Below, in pieces: positions 53,417 to 62,530 of a DNA stretch of 64,000 nucleotides (position 1 is its first letter; each line of letters starts with the position of its first letter). The stretch is from Paenibacillus sp. VTT E-133291. Lineage in GTDB: Bacteria; Bacillota; Bacilli; Paenibacillales; Paenibacillaceae. The notes beneath the pieces are model-generated. The model was given only the letters and a program-made list of their open reading frames with translations. It was not told the origin of the DNA and made no database searches. Where the stretch lies: positions 1 through 64,000 of the forward strand of contig NZ_NFVA01000035.1 of the NCBI RefSeq assembly GCF_002264395.1, written 5' to 3'. The position numbers were made by a program, and so were the translations under genes.

Positions 53417-54217
53417 TTATAAAAGCTCGATTTCACCAGAGCACACGCTAGAAATCTCTCCAGAACTATTTTTAAGTAGTAGTCCACCTAATTCATCCAG
53501 ACCTACTACAACTCCTTCAGAGCGTCCCTGAGGGCTATTCAGAGCGATTTGGCGCCCCAAAGTAACTGACATCGACTCCCACAGCTCTTTGATAGGTTTA
53601 AACCCTTGATTCATGTATAGAATGTAATGCCTCTCCAGCTCATCCATTACAGCTCTTACCAGCTCGGAACGGTCAACAGGGACACCGCCCCGCTGAATTC
53701 GCAGGGAGGTCGCTACTTCTTTCAGATGATCAGGATAATCGTCTTCAGTCATGTTCGCAGAAATTCCAATCCCGGCGATGCAATAATGAAGCTCTCCTTC
53801 TCTTAGAGAAGACTCAAGCAAAATCCCGCATATCTTACGATCGCCCGCAAGCAGATCATTCGGCCATTTAATCCCGGCATCTACTCCGGTTACCTGGCGA
53901 ATGGCCTTACAAACAGCAACTCCAGCAAGCAGTGTTAACTGAGGGGTCTGTAACAGGGGTAAATTCGGCCGCAGTACTATACTCATCCAAATCCCTTTGC
54001 CACGCGGTGAGTACCATTTCCTACCTATTCTGCCTCTACCTCCGGTTTGTTCTTCAGCGATTACGGTTGTTCCCTCTGGCGCACCGCTTTCTGCCAATCG
54101 TTTGGCTTCCTCCTGAGTAGATGCGACAGACTCCAGGAGCTGAACGCTGTCTATCCAATTCGAATCAGAAGCTTCCTGCTTCAATTCAGTTAGAGACAAT
54201 GCCTTATCATAGCTCAT
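53417..54217 (-). CDS. birA: Biotin-[acetyl-CoA-carboxylase] ligase lacking the DNA-binding domain
   Basis: 266 residues from ATG 54217, overlapping the cca stop by 11 bases. Only about 35 residues precede the catalytic domain (LLESVASTQEEAKRLAESGAPEG), which has the biotin/ATP loop GGRGRIGRKW, KWPNDLLAGDRKICG and GIGISANM, and then the SH3-like C-terminal domain. It attaches biotin to the carboxyl-carrier protein. B. subtilis BirA at the same locus has an additional ~60-residue N-terminal winged helix that represses biotin genes; that domain is absent here, so this is a monofunctional group I enzyme. Confidence 0.93.
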   Translation of the reverse strand: MSYDKALSLTELKQEASDSNWIDSVQLLESVASTQEEAKRLAESGAPEGTTVIAEEQTGGRGRIGRKWYSPRGKGIWMSIVLRPNLPLLQTPQLTLLAGVAVCKAIRQVTGVDAGIKWPNDLLAGDRKICGILLESSLREGELHYCIAGIGISANMTEDDYPDHLKEVATSLRIQRGGVPVDRSELVRAVMDELERHYILYMNQGFKPIKELWESMSVTLGRQIALNSPQGRSEGVVVGLDELGGLLLKNSSGEISSVCSGEIELL

Positions 54218-55568
54218 GTCCATCCATCCTTTTTGCTTCAAGCAACAATTCTCGTTTATTGTTTAACAGATCACCCGCAGCAGTCGCTTGCAGCAGAGCA
54301 CTAAGCATATTACCCAGCCAAGGCCCCGGACGTTTCTCAATCGCTTCCGCCAACTCATTCCCTGTAACAGCAAGCTCTGAGAGGCTCTGCAGCGGCATTT
54401 GTGCGATCCACTCTCTTGCAGCTTGTAAATAGATCAGACCATTTACAAGATCTGGCGCCGCTGGAGTAGTGACAGCGCGCGAGTCTTTCGAGCCCGCTGG
54501 CAAGCTCGCAGCGGGAAGGGCTGCTGCTGGCAAGATCGCCAGCAGCGAGAGCCAACCTTCGGCGGCTTCTACGCCGAAGGTCAGCACGGCGGCGATCCAG
54601 CGCCGCCGCAGTAGATCCGTGCCGCCCACTTCCCCCGGCGGCACGGCCTCAAGGGCAGCGGTCCAAGCTTCGCGGACCCGCAGCACCCGGACGACGCTTA
54701 CGCGCGTCGTCCCAGAGAACGTCCATGCCCGCAGCAGCTCGTCGGCCTCCTGGGCCGACTGCTTCAGGGCATGGAGGAGAAGCGCCCACCGCAGGTGGGC
54801 GCTCTCCAGTTCCCCTATCCCGGCCGTTAAGGCGGCAGCTGCCGCCATATCGGTTCCGGTCCAGGGGAACGGGGCTTTGCCGCGCGCTAGCAGCTCGCAG
54901 CGCGCTAGCATAGCAAGGCCGCGCCGAGGATGCGGCCCCTCTATGATGCGGTCCAGCTCCGCGCGGACACGCTCCACAGCAATATGCGCCAGCTTATCTC
55001 GCTGGCGCAGTAGCCCCCTCCACGTGTTCTTAGCGATGGAGAAATCTAACACCGATGCGAAACGAATGCAGCGAAGCATACGAAGCGCATCCTCATCGAA
55101 CCGTTCCTCTGCATCACCCACACAGCGGATCACATGGAGAGCTAGATCCTTCTCGCCTCCGAAGGGATCAATCAAATCTCCACCCAGCCCACAGCATATC
55201 GCGTTAATCGTAAAATCACGACGACGAAGATCTTCCTTCACATCGCTAACAAATTCAACATGGTCCGGACGACGGTGATCGACATAGCCGCTTTCAGTTC
55301 GGTATGTCGTCACCTCAAATCCATGCCCATCCTGAAGCACGGTGACCGTCCCATGCGCTAGCCCTGTTGGAATACTGCGTGCGAAGATGGCAATTACTTC
55401 CTCCGGCACTGCTGAAGTTGTAATATCCATATCATGCACTGGCCTACCCAATAGCTCATCGCGAATGCAGCCTCCGACCCAAAATGCCTCATGGCCGTTT
55501 TGAGTTAGCTCAGAAACTACATTTTCCGCCGCAACAGCCATAGCAGATGGCGCCATTTTCCATTTCAT
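54207..55568 (-). CDS. cca: CCA tRNA nucleotidyltransferase
   Basis: 453 residues from ATG 55568, which has AAGGAG six bases upstream. Class II nucleotidyltransferase head: FWVGGCIRDELLGRPVHDMD (G-G-x-V/I-R-D and D-x-D), the RRRDFTINAI motif B/D region and the DEDALRMLRCIRFAS motif. It adds or repairs the 3' CCA end of tRNAs. The N-terminal ~200 residues are well conserved, while residues ~203-363 are very Ala/Arg/Leu-rich and GC-rich compared with the rest. It overlaps birA and follows bshA by 10 bases. Confidence 0.93.
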   Translation of the reverse strand: MKWKMAPSAMAVAAENVVSELTQNGHEAFWVGGCIRDELLGRPVHDMDITTSAVPEEVIAIFARSIPTGLAHGTVTVLQDGHGFEVTTYRTESGYVDHRRPDHVEFVSDVKEDLRRRDFTINAICCGLGGDLIDPFGGEKDLALHVIRCVGDAEERFDEDALRMLRCIRFASVLDFSIAKNTWRGLLRQRDKLAHIAVERVRAELDRIIEGPHPRRGLAMLARCELLARGKAPFPWTGTDMAAAAALTAGIGELESAHLRWALLLHALKQSAQEADELLRAWTFSGTTRVSVVRVLRVREAWTAALEAVPPGEVGGTDLLRRRWIAAVLTFGVEAAEGWLSLLAILPAAALPAASLPAGSKDSRAVTTPAAPDLVNGLIYLQAAREWIAQMPLQSLSELAVTGNELAEAIEKRPGPWLGNMLSALLQATAAGDLLNNKRELLLEAKRMDGHEL

Positions 55569-55578
55569 TACTAACTCC

Positions 55579-56736
55579 TTACCCCCTGACTGTATCCAGT
55601 CTAGGGACCTTGCGCCCGAGCACACGGTAATATATATCCTCATACTGACTTGTAATCGAATCCTTACAGAAGTCTTTGCAGGCCGTTTCCAGACAAGCCT
55701 GTCTGAACTGCTCCATCATACGATCATCCGAAAGGAGTTTGATTGCATATTTCGCCATATTATCTGTATCCCCAATTGGAGCAATGAATCCTGTCTTGCC
55801 GTGTTCTATGAGCTCTGGAATGCCTCCGGTTTGAGAACCTATAGTCGGAACGCCACATGCCATTGCTTCCAGGGCCACCAGTCCAAAGCTTTCCTTCTCA
55901 GAAGGTAACAGAAGAAGATCAGCCAACGATATAACTTGAGCAATCTCATCCTGTCTTCCTAAGAAGCGGACTTTATCATCCAGACCCATTTCACTGATCT
56001 TAGCTTGAATCTTAGGAAGATCTGGCCCTTCGCCAACAAGCAGCAGACGTGAAGGGATTTCACGATTCACTTTAGCAAAGATATCCACAACATCACTTAC
56101 CCTTTTAACTGGGCGGAAGTTACTGATGTGCATCAGGATCTTCTCCTCAGGGGAAGCAAAATCATCCCGTAAATTCGTAACATCCCGTGGGTAATAGACA
56201 CGATGGTCAACAAAATTATAAGTGAGGTCGATCTCGCGCGTGATATCCAGCACTTCTCGAGTTTCTCTAATGAGATCCTTCGATACAGCTGTTACTGCAT
56301 CACTTTCATTAATCCCAAGACGGATTAGATCCTTTAGAGATTCATCTTGTCCCAGTACCGTGATATCCGTACCATGCAAGGTCGTCACAACTTTTATATC
56401 ATTACCAAGCATCTGCTTAGCAAGGAAAGCACAAACAGCATGCGGAACGGCGTAATGAACATGGAATAAATCCAAATTCTGCATTTTGGCAACCTGAGCC
56501 ATTTTCGTAGCGAGCGCTAAATCATAAGGAGGATATTTGAATACATAATAATCATTAACCTCTACCTCATGGTAAAATATATTTTTCTGGAATTTCCCTA
56601 ACCGAAACGGGATGCTGTGTGTAATAAAATGAACTTCATGTCCCTTTTCGGCCAAGAGCTTTCCTAATTCAGTCGCTACTACGCCTGAGCCGCCAAGAGA
56701 CGGATAACAAGTGATGCCTATTTTCAAACGGTCCAT
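55579..56736 (-). CDS. bshA: N-acetyl-alpha-D-glucosaminyl L-malate synthase
   Basis: 385 residues, a GT4 glycosyltransferase. N-terminal [49 protein letters not shown], and the donor-binding E-x7-E region [21 protein letters not shown]. It couples UDP-GlcNAc and L-malate in the first step of bacillithiol synthesis. It is transcribed with bshB1, mgsA and dapB in the same order as in B. subtilis. Confidence 0.96.
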   Translation of the reverse strand: MDRLKIGITCYPSLGGSGVVATELGKLLAEKGHEVHFITHSIPFRLGKFQKNIFYHEVEVNDYYVFKYPPYDLALATKMAQVAKMQNLDLFHVHYAVPHAVCAFLAKQMLGNDIKVVTTLHGTDITVLGQDESLKDLIRLGINESDAVTAVSKDLIRETREVLDITREIDLTYNFVDHRVYYPRDVTNLRDDFASPEEKILMHISNFRPVKRVSDVVDIFAKVNREIPSRLLLVGEGPDLPKIQAKISEMGLDDKVRFLGRQDEIAQVISLADLLLLPSEKESFGLVALEAMACGVPTIGSQTGGIPELIEHGKTGFIAPIGDTDNMAKYAIKLLSDDRMMEQFRQACLETACKDFCKDSITSQYEDIYYRVLGRKVPRLDTVRG

Positions 56737-56756
56737 ATTCCGTCCCCTTCTATACC

Positions 56757-57467
56757 TTATATAGTTTGATCCCCTGCAGTAAACAAATCTACTGCATAAG
56801 GCACTTTTGTTGCAAACCCTTCCGCATAGGGAATGAGTCTCCGCTGTCCAAGCAACATGTCTCTGGAACGGACACGTTCAATGTAACCTTCTGTCAGCGG
56901 TGTGGATACAGCATCGGCACCGAGCGGCTTGGTGAACTGGGAGCGATAGCAGGACAACGCCTGTTCTTTCAGCCTATATTGTTTAGTAACATCTACAATA
57001 AGATCCGTACGTCCTAGATCATTTATAAAATAAAAAAACAGCTGTGGAGCCGGAACTGCCGGCTTGTCCGACATGTATTTACGTAGTTTGGCATTAAACA
57101 CAGCTTCCTCTACCAGCTTACTGCACGCAATATGATCGGGATGACGATCTTCCCAATAAGGAGCAAAAACAATCGCAGGAGCAAACCGGCGAATTTCTGC
57201 TGTCACAGCGGCCACATGCTCTTCTGTTATAAACAGCCCTCTGTCAGATAAGCCCAAATTCGTCCGCACAGACACGCCAAGTAGATCAGCAGCTTGCTGT
57301 GCCTCTTCCTTGCGTAGCTCTACAGTACCGTTCGAGGACATTTCCGCAGCTGTTAAATCGCACAGACCTACTTTTAGTCCTGCAGCGGTATGCTTCGCAA
57401 TCGTACCTGCCATTCCGATCTCCGCATCATCCGCATGAGCCCCAAATACAAGAATGTCCAGCTTCAT
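56757..57467 (-). CDS. bshB1: N-acetylglucosaminyl-L-malate N-acetyl hydrolase (bacillithiol deacetylase)
   Basis: 236 residues, LmbE/PIG-L fold. The zinc motif is A-H-A-D-D-A-E-I-G at residues 10-18, with the later [16 protein letters not shown] region supplying the third ligand. It deacetylates GlcNAc-malate to GlcN-malate, the second step of bacillithiol synthesis. The start overlaps the mgsA stop by four bases, and bshA follows 20 bases later. Confidence 0.95.
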   Translation of the reverse strand: MKLDILVFGAHADDAEIGMAGTIAKHTAAGLKVGLCDLTAAEMSSNGTVELRKEEAQQAADLLGVSVRTNLGLSDRGLFITEEHVAAVTAEIRRFAPAIVFAPYWEDRHPDHIACSKLVEEAVFNAKLRKYMSDKPAVPAPQLFFYFINDLGRTDLIVDVTKQYRLKEQALSCYRSQFTKPLGADAVSTPLTEGYIERVRSRDMLLGQRRLIPYAEGFATKVPYAVDLFTAGDQTI

Positions 57468-57886
57468 TCATCAACACCTGGTTTGTATTTATGGACGAGT
57501 TCTCGCCAAGCAAAGTCACCACGATCAATCGCCTTCACAAGCACCTCAGCTGTTGCGATATTCGTTGCTACAGGGATACCATATACGTCACATAGACGAA
57601 GTAAAGCTGTAATATCTGGTTCATGTGGTTGTGCCATTAATGGGTCGCGCAAGAAAATAATAAGATCCAATTCATCTTGGGCTACCATTGCCCCAATTTG
57701 CTGATCTCCACCCAATGGTCCTGACATATAGCGATGAATCTTCAAGCTAGTCACATCCATGATCCGTTGGCCAGTAGTCCCCGTAGAAAATAGTTCATGA
57801 CCTACAAATACATGCTCATAGGCTAATACAAAATTTACGATTTCATCTTTTTTACGATCATGTGCAATAAATGCGATCTTTAACAT
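57464..57886 (-). CDS. mgsA: Methylglyoxal synthase
   Basis: 140 residues, the normal length. The active-site loops [43 protein letters not shown] and [16 protein letters not shown] are all intact, including the catalytic Asp in GGDQQIG. It converts dihydroxyacetone phosphate to methylglyoxal. Placement beside bacillithiol genes makes sense because bacillithiol is used to detoxify methylglyoxal. Confidence 0.96.
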   Translation of the reverse strand: MLKIAFIAHDRKKDEIVNFVLAYEHVFVGHELFSTGTTGQRIMDVTSLKIHRYMSGPLGGDQQIGAMVAQDELDLIIFLRDPLMAQPHEPDITALLRLCDVYGIPVATNIATAEVLVKAIDRGDFAWRELVHKYKPGVDE

Positions 57887-57901
57887 GGTGTTCTCCCCTG
57901 T

Positions 57902-58705
57902 CTATTCTATAAAGTGCTCAAATCCATAGATCAAGCCAGTGTATCCCATTACCTTTTGAATACCCATCTTAACGCCTGGCATATAGCCTGCTCGCTCATA
58001 AGAATCATGCCGGATTTTTAAGGATTGTCCGAACCCACCAAAAATCACTTCTTCTTGGGCAAACACACCAGGAAGACGGACACTATGTATCCGGAATCCA
58101 TTATAGTAACCCCCACGCGCACCCTCAATCGTTTCTTCTTCTTTAGGGTTTCCTTGACGAAGCTCTTCCCGTACTTCTGAAATCATCTCTGCTGTTTTGA
58201 CTGCAGTTCCGGATGGAGCATCCAGTTTTTGGTCACCATGATACTCGATAATCTCCAGATGTGGAAAGTATTTTGAAGCTTGAGCCGCAAATCTCATCAA
58301 CAGAATAGCCCCTATGGAGAAGTTCGGAGCAATAAGTCCACCTATCCCCTGGTCTTGACACTGCTTGTCCAGTTCCACAATTTGCTCCGGTGTGAATCCT
58401 GTTGTACCGATAACCGGACGCACTCCATATTTAATGGCTAACACTGTATTCGTATACGCTGATTGCGGTGTAGTGAAATCGACCACAACATCTCCGTTGC
58501 TTCCTGCGAGGGCAGCCTCAAAATCTGAAGTTACAATAATTCCTGAGTCTTCCAGACCTACTAGACGGCCTGCATCTATATCCATCGATGAACGATCTAC
58601 CGCAGCCGCTAGCTCCAACTCTTCGTCTTGCAGCACAAGTTTAACAACCTCTTTACCCATTCTCCCGCCTGCGCCGGATACGATAACTCTGATCTTGTTG
58701 CTCAT
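57902..58705 (-). CDS. dapB: 4-hydroxy-tetrahydrodipicolinate reductase
   Basis: 267 residues. Nucleotide-binding VIVSGAGGRMGKEVVKLVL at the start, VDFTTPQSAYTNT, GTTGFTPEQ and the catalytic EYHGDQKLDAPSGTAVKTAE. It reduces the dihydrodipicolinate precursor with NAD(P)H in lysine and diaminopimelate synthesis, also needed for spore dipicolinate. It lies 15 bases upstream of mgsA on the transcript. Confidence 0.96.
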   Translation of the reverse strand: MSNKIRVIVSGAGGRMGKEVVKLVLQDEELELAAAVDRSSMDIDAGRLVGLEDSGIIVTSDFEAALAGSNGDVVVDFTTPQSAYTNTVLAIKYGVRPVIGTTGFTPEQIVELDKQCQDQGIGGLIAPNFSIGAILLMRFAAQASKYFPHLEIIEYHGDQKLDAPSGTAVKTAEMISEVREELRQGNPKEEETIEGARGGYYNGFRIHSVRLPGVFAQEEVIFGGFGQSLKIRHDSYERAGYMPGVKMGIQKVMGYTGLIYGFEHFIE

Positions 58706-58738
58706 ATCTTTTCATCCTCGCTTTCACTAGTTATATAG

Positions 58739-59260
58739 TTATTGCATATACGATTGTATGGATTTCTGAAGGTCTACCATCAATTCTCGCAAGCCAGAAT
58801 CATCCGGATGTAAAGAAATCACTTCTTTTAAGGCGGCCATAGCCTGTATATGTTCATTCACCCGACTATGTGCGATGGCAAGCCATACATAAGCATCCCC
58901 GTATAATGGATCCAGGGCGATGGCCTCTTTAAGTAGCGTAATCGGATGGTACGGGTTACGAGTTTTGTTTTCTTCATCTTCTATCAACCGCTTAGCTTCC
59001 TGTACATGCATCATAGCTTGAAGATGCTGTAGATGCAGACTATACTCAGGTTTGCTGCCATCTAACTTCATAGCCGCCTGAGCATGAACTAAAGCTTTAT
59101 CTAGCATACCACTGCGGGCATATGTTATGGAACAACGATATCTGACTTCAGCATCAGCAGGACTAGCTGCAATCGCAGCCTCAAAGCAAACAATAGCTTC
59201 CGCAAAGTCACTACGCAATATTGAGCGGTAGGCTTCTCTTACATAATCCCTTTGATCCAT
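58739..59260 (-). CDS. TPR-repeat protein
   Basis: 173 residues from ATG 59260; the open frame extends upstream across mazG but only this ATG has GAGGATGGTGAGG just ahead. Tetratricopeptide repeats are clear: YVREAYRSILRSDFAEAIVC plus FEAAIAASP, YRCSITYARSGMLDKALVHA, and DAYVWLAIAHSRVNEHIQAM. It is predicted cytoplasmic and all-helical. It sits between mazG and dapB; the partner protein is unknown. Confidence 0.85.
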   Translation of the reverse strand: MDQRDYVREAYRSILRSDFAEAIVCFEAAIAASPADAEVRYRCSITYARSGMLDKALVHAQAAMKLDGSKPEYSLHLQHLQAMMHVQEAKRLIEDEENKTRNPYHPITLLKEAIALDPLYGDAYVWLAIAHSRVNEHIQAMAALKEVISLHPDDSGLRELMVDLQKSIQSYMQ

Positions 59261-59319
59261 ATCCTCACCATCCTCACGGCTAAATCCCGTTCGTTTGGTA
59301 CAGCATATGTTATAGAGGC

Positions 59320-59649
59320 CTAATCGGTGTCTTTTGGTGTCCAACGCCCAGCATCTCGGGTATTAAACTTATGCATGACCTTATTATGTGCTTCAGTCAG
59401 ATCAATCCCAAGAGAATTTGCAAAACAAACGGTAATAAACAAAATATCTCCCAGTTCAAGCTCTATAGAATTCTCTGCTTCATCAGATTTCTTCGGCTTC
59501 TCACCGAATTCATGATTGACTTCCCGCGCCAACTCTCCGACTTCCTCGGACATGCGGGCTAACATAGACAGCGGACTGAAGTATCCTTCTTTAAATTGCG
59601 ATATATAAGCGTCTACTTCACGCTGAATGTCACCAAGACTTTTGTCCAT
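59320..59649 (-). CDS. MazG-like nucleotide pyrophosphohydrolase (YpjD type)
   Basis: 109 residues, one MazG domain. The Mg-binding E-E-x-x-E motif is in MSEEVGELAREVNHEFG and the second E-x2-D in IELELGDILFITVCFAN. Such single-domain MazG proteins hydrolyse non-canonical nucleoside triphosphates. In B. subtilis the equivalent gene ypjD is also next to dapB. First gene on this transcript. Confidence 0.93.
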   Translation of the reverse strand: MDKSLGDIQREVDAYISQFKEGYFSPLSMLARMSEEVGELAREVNHEFGEKPKKSDEAENSIELELGDILFITVCFANSLGIDLTEAHNKVMHKFNTRDAGRWTPKDTD

Positions 59650-59817
59650 AAAATGTATCTTAGCCCCCTCTGTATATCTTGCCTTCTGTTTGCCCCTATG
59701 TTATCGTAAAGACGTTTTGAAGACAAATCTTTTTTGAATATTTTAACACCTGCAAGAAAAGGTATACTTATTATAGGAAAAGAAAAACTGCCTTAACAAG
59801 GCCTAACGAGGGATTCC

Positions 59818-60687
59818 ATGAATTCAAACAAGGTAATTTCAATCAGCAAAACAGTTGCCCCTATCATGCTCGGAACCGCAGTATATGCATTCGGACTACT
59901 GTATTTCATCATTCCCAGTCAACTCATGGAAGGCGGCGTAACGGGAATCACACTGCTGCTTAATTATGCCTTTGACATTCCAATCTTTTTAACAACACTG
60001 CTAATCAATCTCCCATTGTTTCTGCTCGGTTGGAAAGTCCTAGGCGGCCGCCAAATTGTATACACAGGTGTAGGAATCGGATCTTTGTCCCTTTTCTTGT
60101 GGATCTTCGAAAGATTGATCTCTGCTGGATGGATTGTTCCTTTCAGTACCGAACATGACTTTATTCTTGCTGCGCTATACGCAGGGGTAACACTCGGAAC
60201 CGGGCTTGGGATTGTGTTCCGTTTTGGTGGCACTACAGGTGGCGTAGACATTGTGGCAAGAATTCTGGGACGGAATTTCGGCTGGAGCATGGGGCAGATT
60301 ATTCTGGCCATCGACATTTTCATTATCGGCTCTTCCATCTTCTATATCCCCAAAGAAAAAATTCTATACACACTCGTTGCTGTGTTCATCGCATCGCGTG
60401 TCATCGATTTTATCCAGGAGGGCGCTTATGCCGCCAAAGCTTTTACAATCATTAGTGATGAGGCACCACAAATTGCTGATCTAATCACTGCTGAACTAGA
60501 ACGAGGGGTAACACTCATTCCTGCAATCGGTGCGTATTCTAAGCAAGCCAAACATATGGTGTATTGTGTAGTTTCAAGGCAGGAAATTCGCCGTCTTAGT
60601 TTACTGGTTAAATCGATTGATCCGCATGCGTTTGTAATTATTAGCGATGTGCACGACGTACAAGGCGAGGGATTCAGAGAAACATAA
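59818..60687 (+). CDS. YitT-family membrane protein with DUF2179 domain
   Basis: 289 residues. About five or six membrane segments in the first 190 residues (VAPIMLGTAVYAFGLLYFII, FGGTTGGVDIVARILGR) and a C-terminal cytosolic DUF2179 domain (AKAFTIISDEAPQIADLIT, VYCVVSRQEIRRLSLLVKSI). This matches the B. subtilis YitT/YpjC family. The function is not established; transport or signalling roles have been suggested. It is the only plus-strand gene in the last 25 kb, flanked by a strong bidirectional terminator. Confidence 0.92.
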   Translation: MNSNKVISISKTVAPIMLGTAVYAFGLLYFIIPSQLMEGGVTGITLLLNYAFDIPIFLTTLLINLPLFLLGWKVLGGRQIVYTGVGIGSLSLFLWIFERLISAGWIVPFSTEHDFILAALYAGVTLGTGLGIVFRFGGTTGGVDIVARILGRNFGWSMGQIILAIDIFIIGSSIFYIPKEKILYTLVAVFIASRVIDFIQEGAYAAKAFTIISDEAPQIADLITAELERGVTLIPAIGAYSKQAKHMVYCVVSRQEIRRLSLLVKSIDPHAFVIISDVHDVQGEGFRET

Positions 60688-60727
60688 ACCAAAAGGAGCG
60701 GGGGACTCTTCCCCGCTCCTTTTGGTT
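60687..60727 (+). terminator. Bidirectional terminator between yitT and ypjB
   Basis: AACCAAAAGGAGCGGGG pairs perfectly with CCCCGCTCCTTTTGGTT across a seven-base loop, with T-rich flanks on both strands. Confidence 0.92.
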
Positions 60728-60741
60728 ATATAAACATTCCA

Positions 60742-61641
60742 CTAAATGGGTTTGAAGTTCTGATTCTCTCCACGGTACTTACGATAACCCGCATAAGCTA
60801 ATACAGCGATAATAAAACCTGCGGCTAGTCCTCCCCAAATCCCAAATTCTTGTGAAGCCAAGGGTACTGACAAAGCCGGCTCATCCTTCTCTTTTCCGAA
60901 CATTACCCGCACAGTATCCTGACCATAAGACACAATTTCAAGCAAACGGGCCCGTTCGATTTTTTGTGAGGAAGAAGAAATGCCTGCGGCATAAGAGAGC
61001 CAGGAATCAAAAGCATTTACAACTTCAGGTTGCCGAGAGACGATCACCGCTGGCCGTATATTTTCGTACCTGCCCTGTAGCCTCTCTACAGCCGTTTTCC
61101 ATCCCGCCAGATCATTTGTAGCACCACTTTGCTCCATCGCATTTAAATCCTCGCGGATTAGCTTATAATACTGAAGCCAAATGGGTTGTCCGGGTTGGTT
61201 TAGACTATTGGCAGCTAACCGTAATTTGGCCGCTGTAGCCTCCAATTGCTGCTGAGATACTTTTGCGCTTGCCACAGCAGCCTTCAGGTCCATAATGACC
61301 CCTGATAAAGCATTAATGCCCTCTACAGAGGTCATTCCTTCAAAAGAAGAGGACACTATGATCCTAGAGATCTCTTCAGTCTCTTGTCGGACCTTCATCA
61401 CATCCCCTTCCAAGACATACCCATACAATGCCTCAGCGGCTTGTTCTAGCAACTGTGCTCCGGTCTTTCCGCTCATCACTGTCAAGCCGTTGCCCGAACT
61501 AACGTCGGCGCTTTGCTTCGAAGCCTTGCCAGAGCCTTCACCAGCATTCCCTTGCGCTGCCGAAGCTTTTTCAACATTCATGCTGGTCAGTAACCAGCAA
61601 AATACTAGAATAACCAACACATAATATCTCCCTCGGAGCAT
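60742..61641 (-). CDS. ypjB: Sporulation protein YpjB
   Basis: 299 residues. Signal peptide or anchor (YYVLVILVFCWLLTSMNVEK), a long helical extracytoplasmic region (about 50-255), and a C-terminal membrane helix (LAAGFIIAVLAYAGYRKYRG) with a short basic tail. This layout and the neighbourhood (ypjA, qcrBC) match YpjB, a sporulation-associated membrane protein of unknown biochemical role. Start ATG 61641 has GAGGGGG-type sequence upstream. Confidence 0.85.
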   Translation of the reverse strand: MLRGRYYVLVILVFCWLLTSMNVEKASAAQGNAGEGSGKASKQSADVSSGNGLTVMSGKTGAQLLEQAAEALYGYVLEGDVMKVRQETEEISRIIVSSSFEGMTSVEGINALSGVIMDLKAAVASAKVSQQQLEATAAKLRLAANSLNQPGQPIWLQYYKLIREDLNAMEQSGATNDLAGWKTAVERLQGRYENIRPAVIVSRQPEVVNAFDSWLSYAAGISSSSQKIERARLLEIVSYGQDTVRVMFGKEKDEPALSVPLASQEFGIWGGLAAGFIIAVLAYAGYRKYRGENQNFKPI

Positions 61642-61795
61642 GAAATACCCCCTCCTACTTAAGAAGAAACGACGTTGTCATCTTTTAAAGACGAGATTCG
61701 TTTCTCGTAAAATTATAAGGATTAAGCATAGTATAAAACTCATACTTCTTATAATTCTAAATGTATGGCAAGGGGACAAGGGTTAGAACTGCTTA

Positions 61796-62437
61796 CTAGA
61801 ACCTATTCTTAAATTGATAGATAGAGTCTACTGGTCTTTGTCTACTACTAAACAACCAAGCAACAATCACACTAAACACTGTAAGCGCCATCGTGAAATA
61901 TTGCACCTGTGTGACATCATCATTCAGTACAGAAGGTAGCCACGGGTATATTCCGTAGGAATAGTCCAGCATATCGTTTGCAAGGGTCCAGAACAGCGCT
62001 AGCGGAATCATTTTGCGGAAAGAAAAGAATCGTGCATAGATCAAAGCTTCTACTGCCATCCCCAAATGAGAGATCACCAGCATCCAATCTTTCCAGACTA
62101 GAATATCTCCTTGATAACCTCCAGCAAAAATCATACTTACTGCCCAAATCCCATACTTCACAGACGTCACAACCGCTAACGCCTCAATAAGCTCCCTTAC
62201 ATTGTTTCCCGTATAGCCTTTTGGAGGAAAGAGCATTAGCAACAGCGCCAAGGTAAAGAACAAGCTCGCGGTTGGACTATCTGGAACAAACGGGAGCAAC
62301 CAAAGCGGAAAGTTAGCCGCCGTGAACTCCAATTGATTGCCATACCATATGTAGCCATAAATGGTACCGAGAAGATTCACAATGAATAACAACCAAATGA
62401 TTCCTCGGTGCTTAAACAGTTTATCAAGAACGGACAT
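61796..62437 (-). CDS. ypjA: DUF1405 membrane protein YpjA
   Basis: 213 residues from ATG 62437, though ATG 62446 is also possible because the GGGAGG site lies between the two preferred distances. About six membrane helices; hallmark stretches NLLGTIYGYIWYGNQL, FVPDSPTASLFFTLALLLML and DMLDYSYGIYPWLPS. The family is linked to spore formers and sits next to qcrABC in B. subtilis. Function unknown. Confidence 0.88.
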   Translation of the reverse strand: MSVLDKLFKHRGIIWLLFIVNLLGTIYGYIWYGNQLEFTAANFPLWLLPFVPDSPTASLFFTLALLLMLFPPKGYTGNNVRELIEALAVVTSVKYGIWAVSMIFAGGYQGDILVWKDWMLVISHLGMAVEALIYARFFSFRKMIPLALFWTLANDMLDYSYGIYPWLPSVLNDDVTQVQYFTMALTVFSVIVAWLFSSRQRPVDSIYQFKNRF

Positions 62438-62485
62438 ACAGATCATTAACCTCCCAAGTAGTGGCAACTTTACATTTAGACATAC

Positions 62486-62516
62486 AAAAACCTGACCGCA
62501 GTTTCGATCAGGTTTT
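62486..62516 (-). terminator. Terminator after qcrC
   Basis: Minus strand: AAAACCTGA and TCAGGTTTT pair across a twelve-base loop and are followed by a T run, just after the qcrC stop. Confidence 0.82.
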
Positions 62517-62530
62517 GCGTTATTATTATT

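Noticed and set aside
54469-55278. 269-codon plus-strand frame opposite cca
   Set aside because: Ser/Arg-rich shadow of the GC-rich cca segment; cca motifs on the minus strand are clear.
59734-59774. Promoter of the yitT-family gene
   Set aside because: TTAACA/TATACT and TTGAAT/TATTAT pairs have spacers of 14 and more than 20 bases, outside the accepted range, so I did not annotate one.
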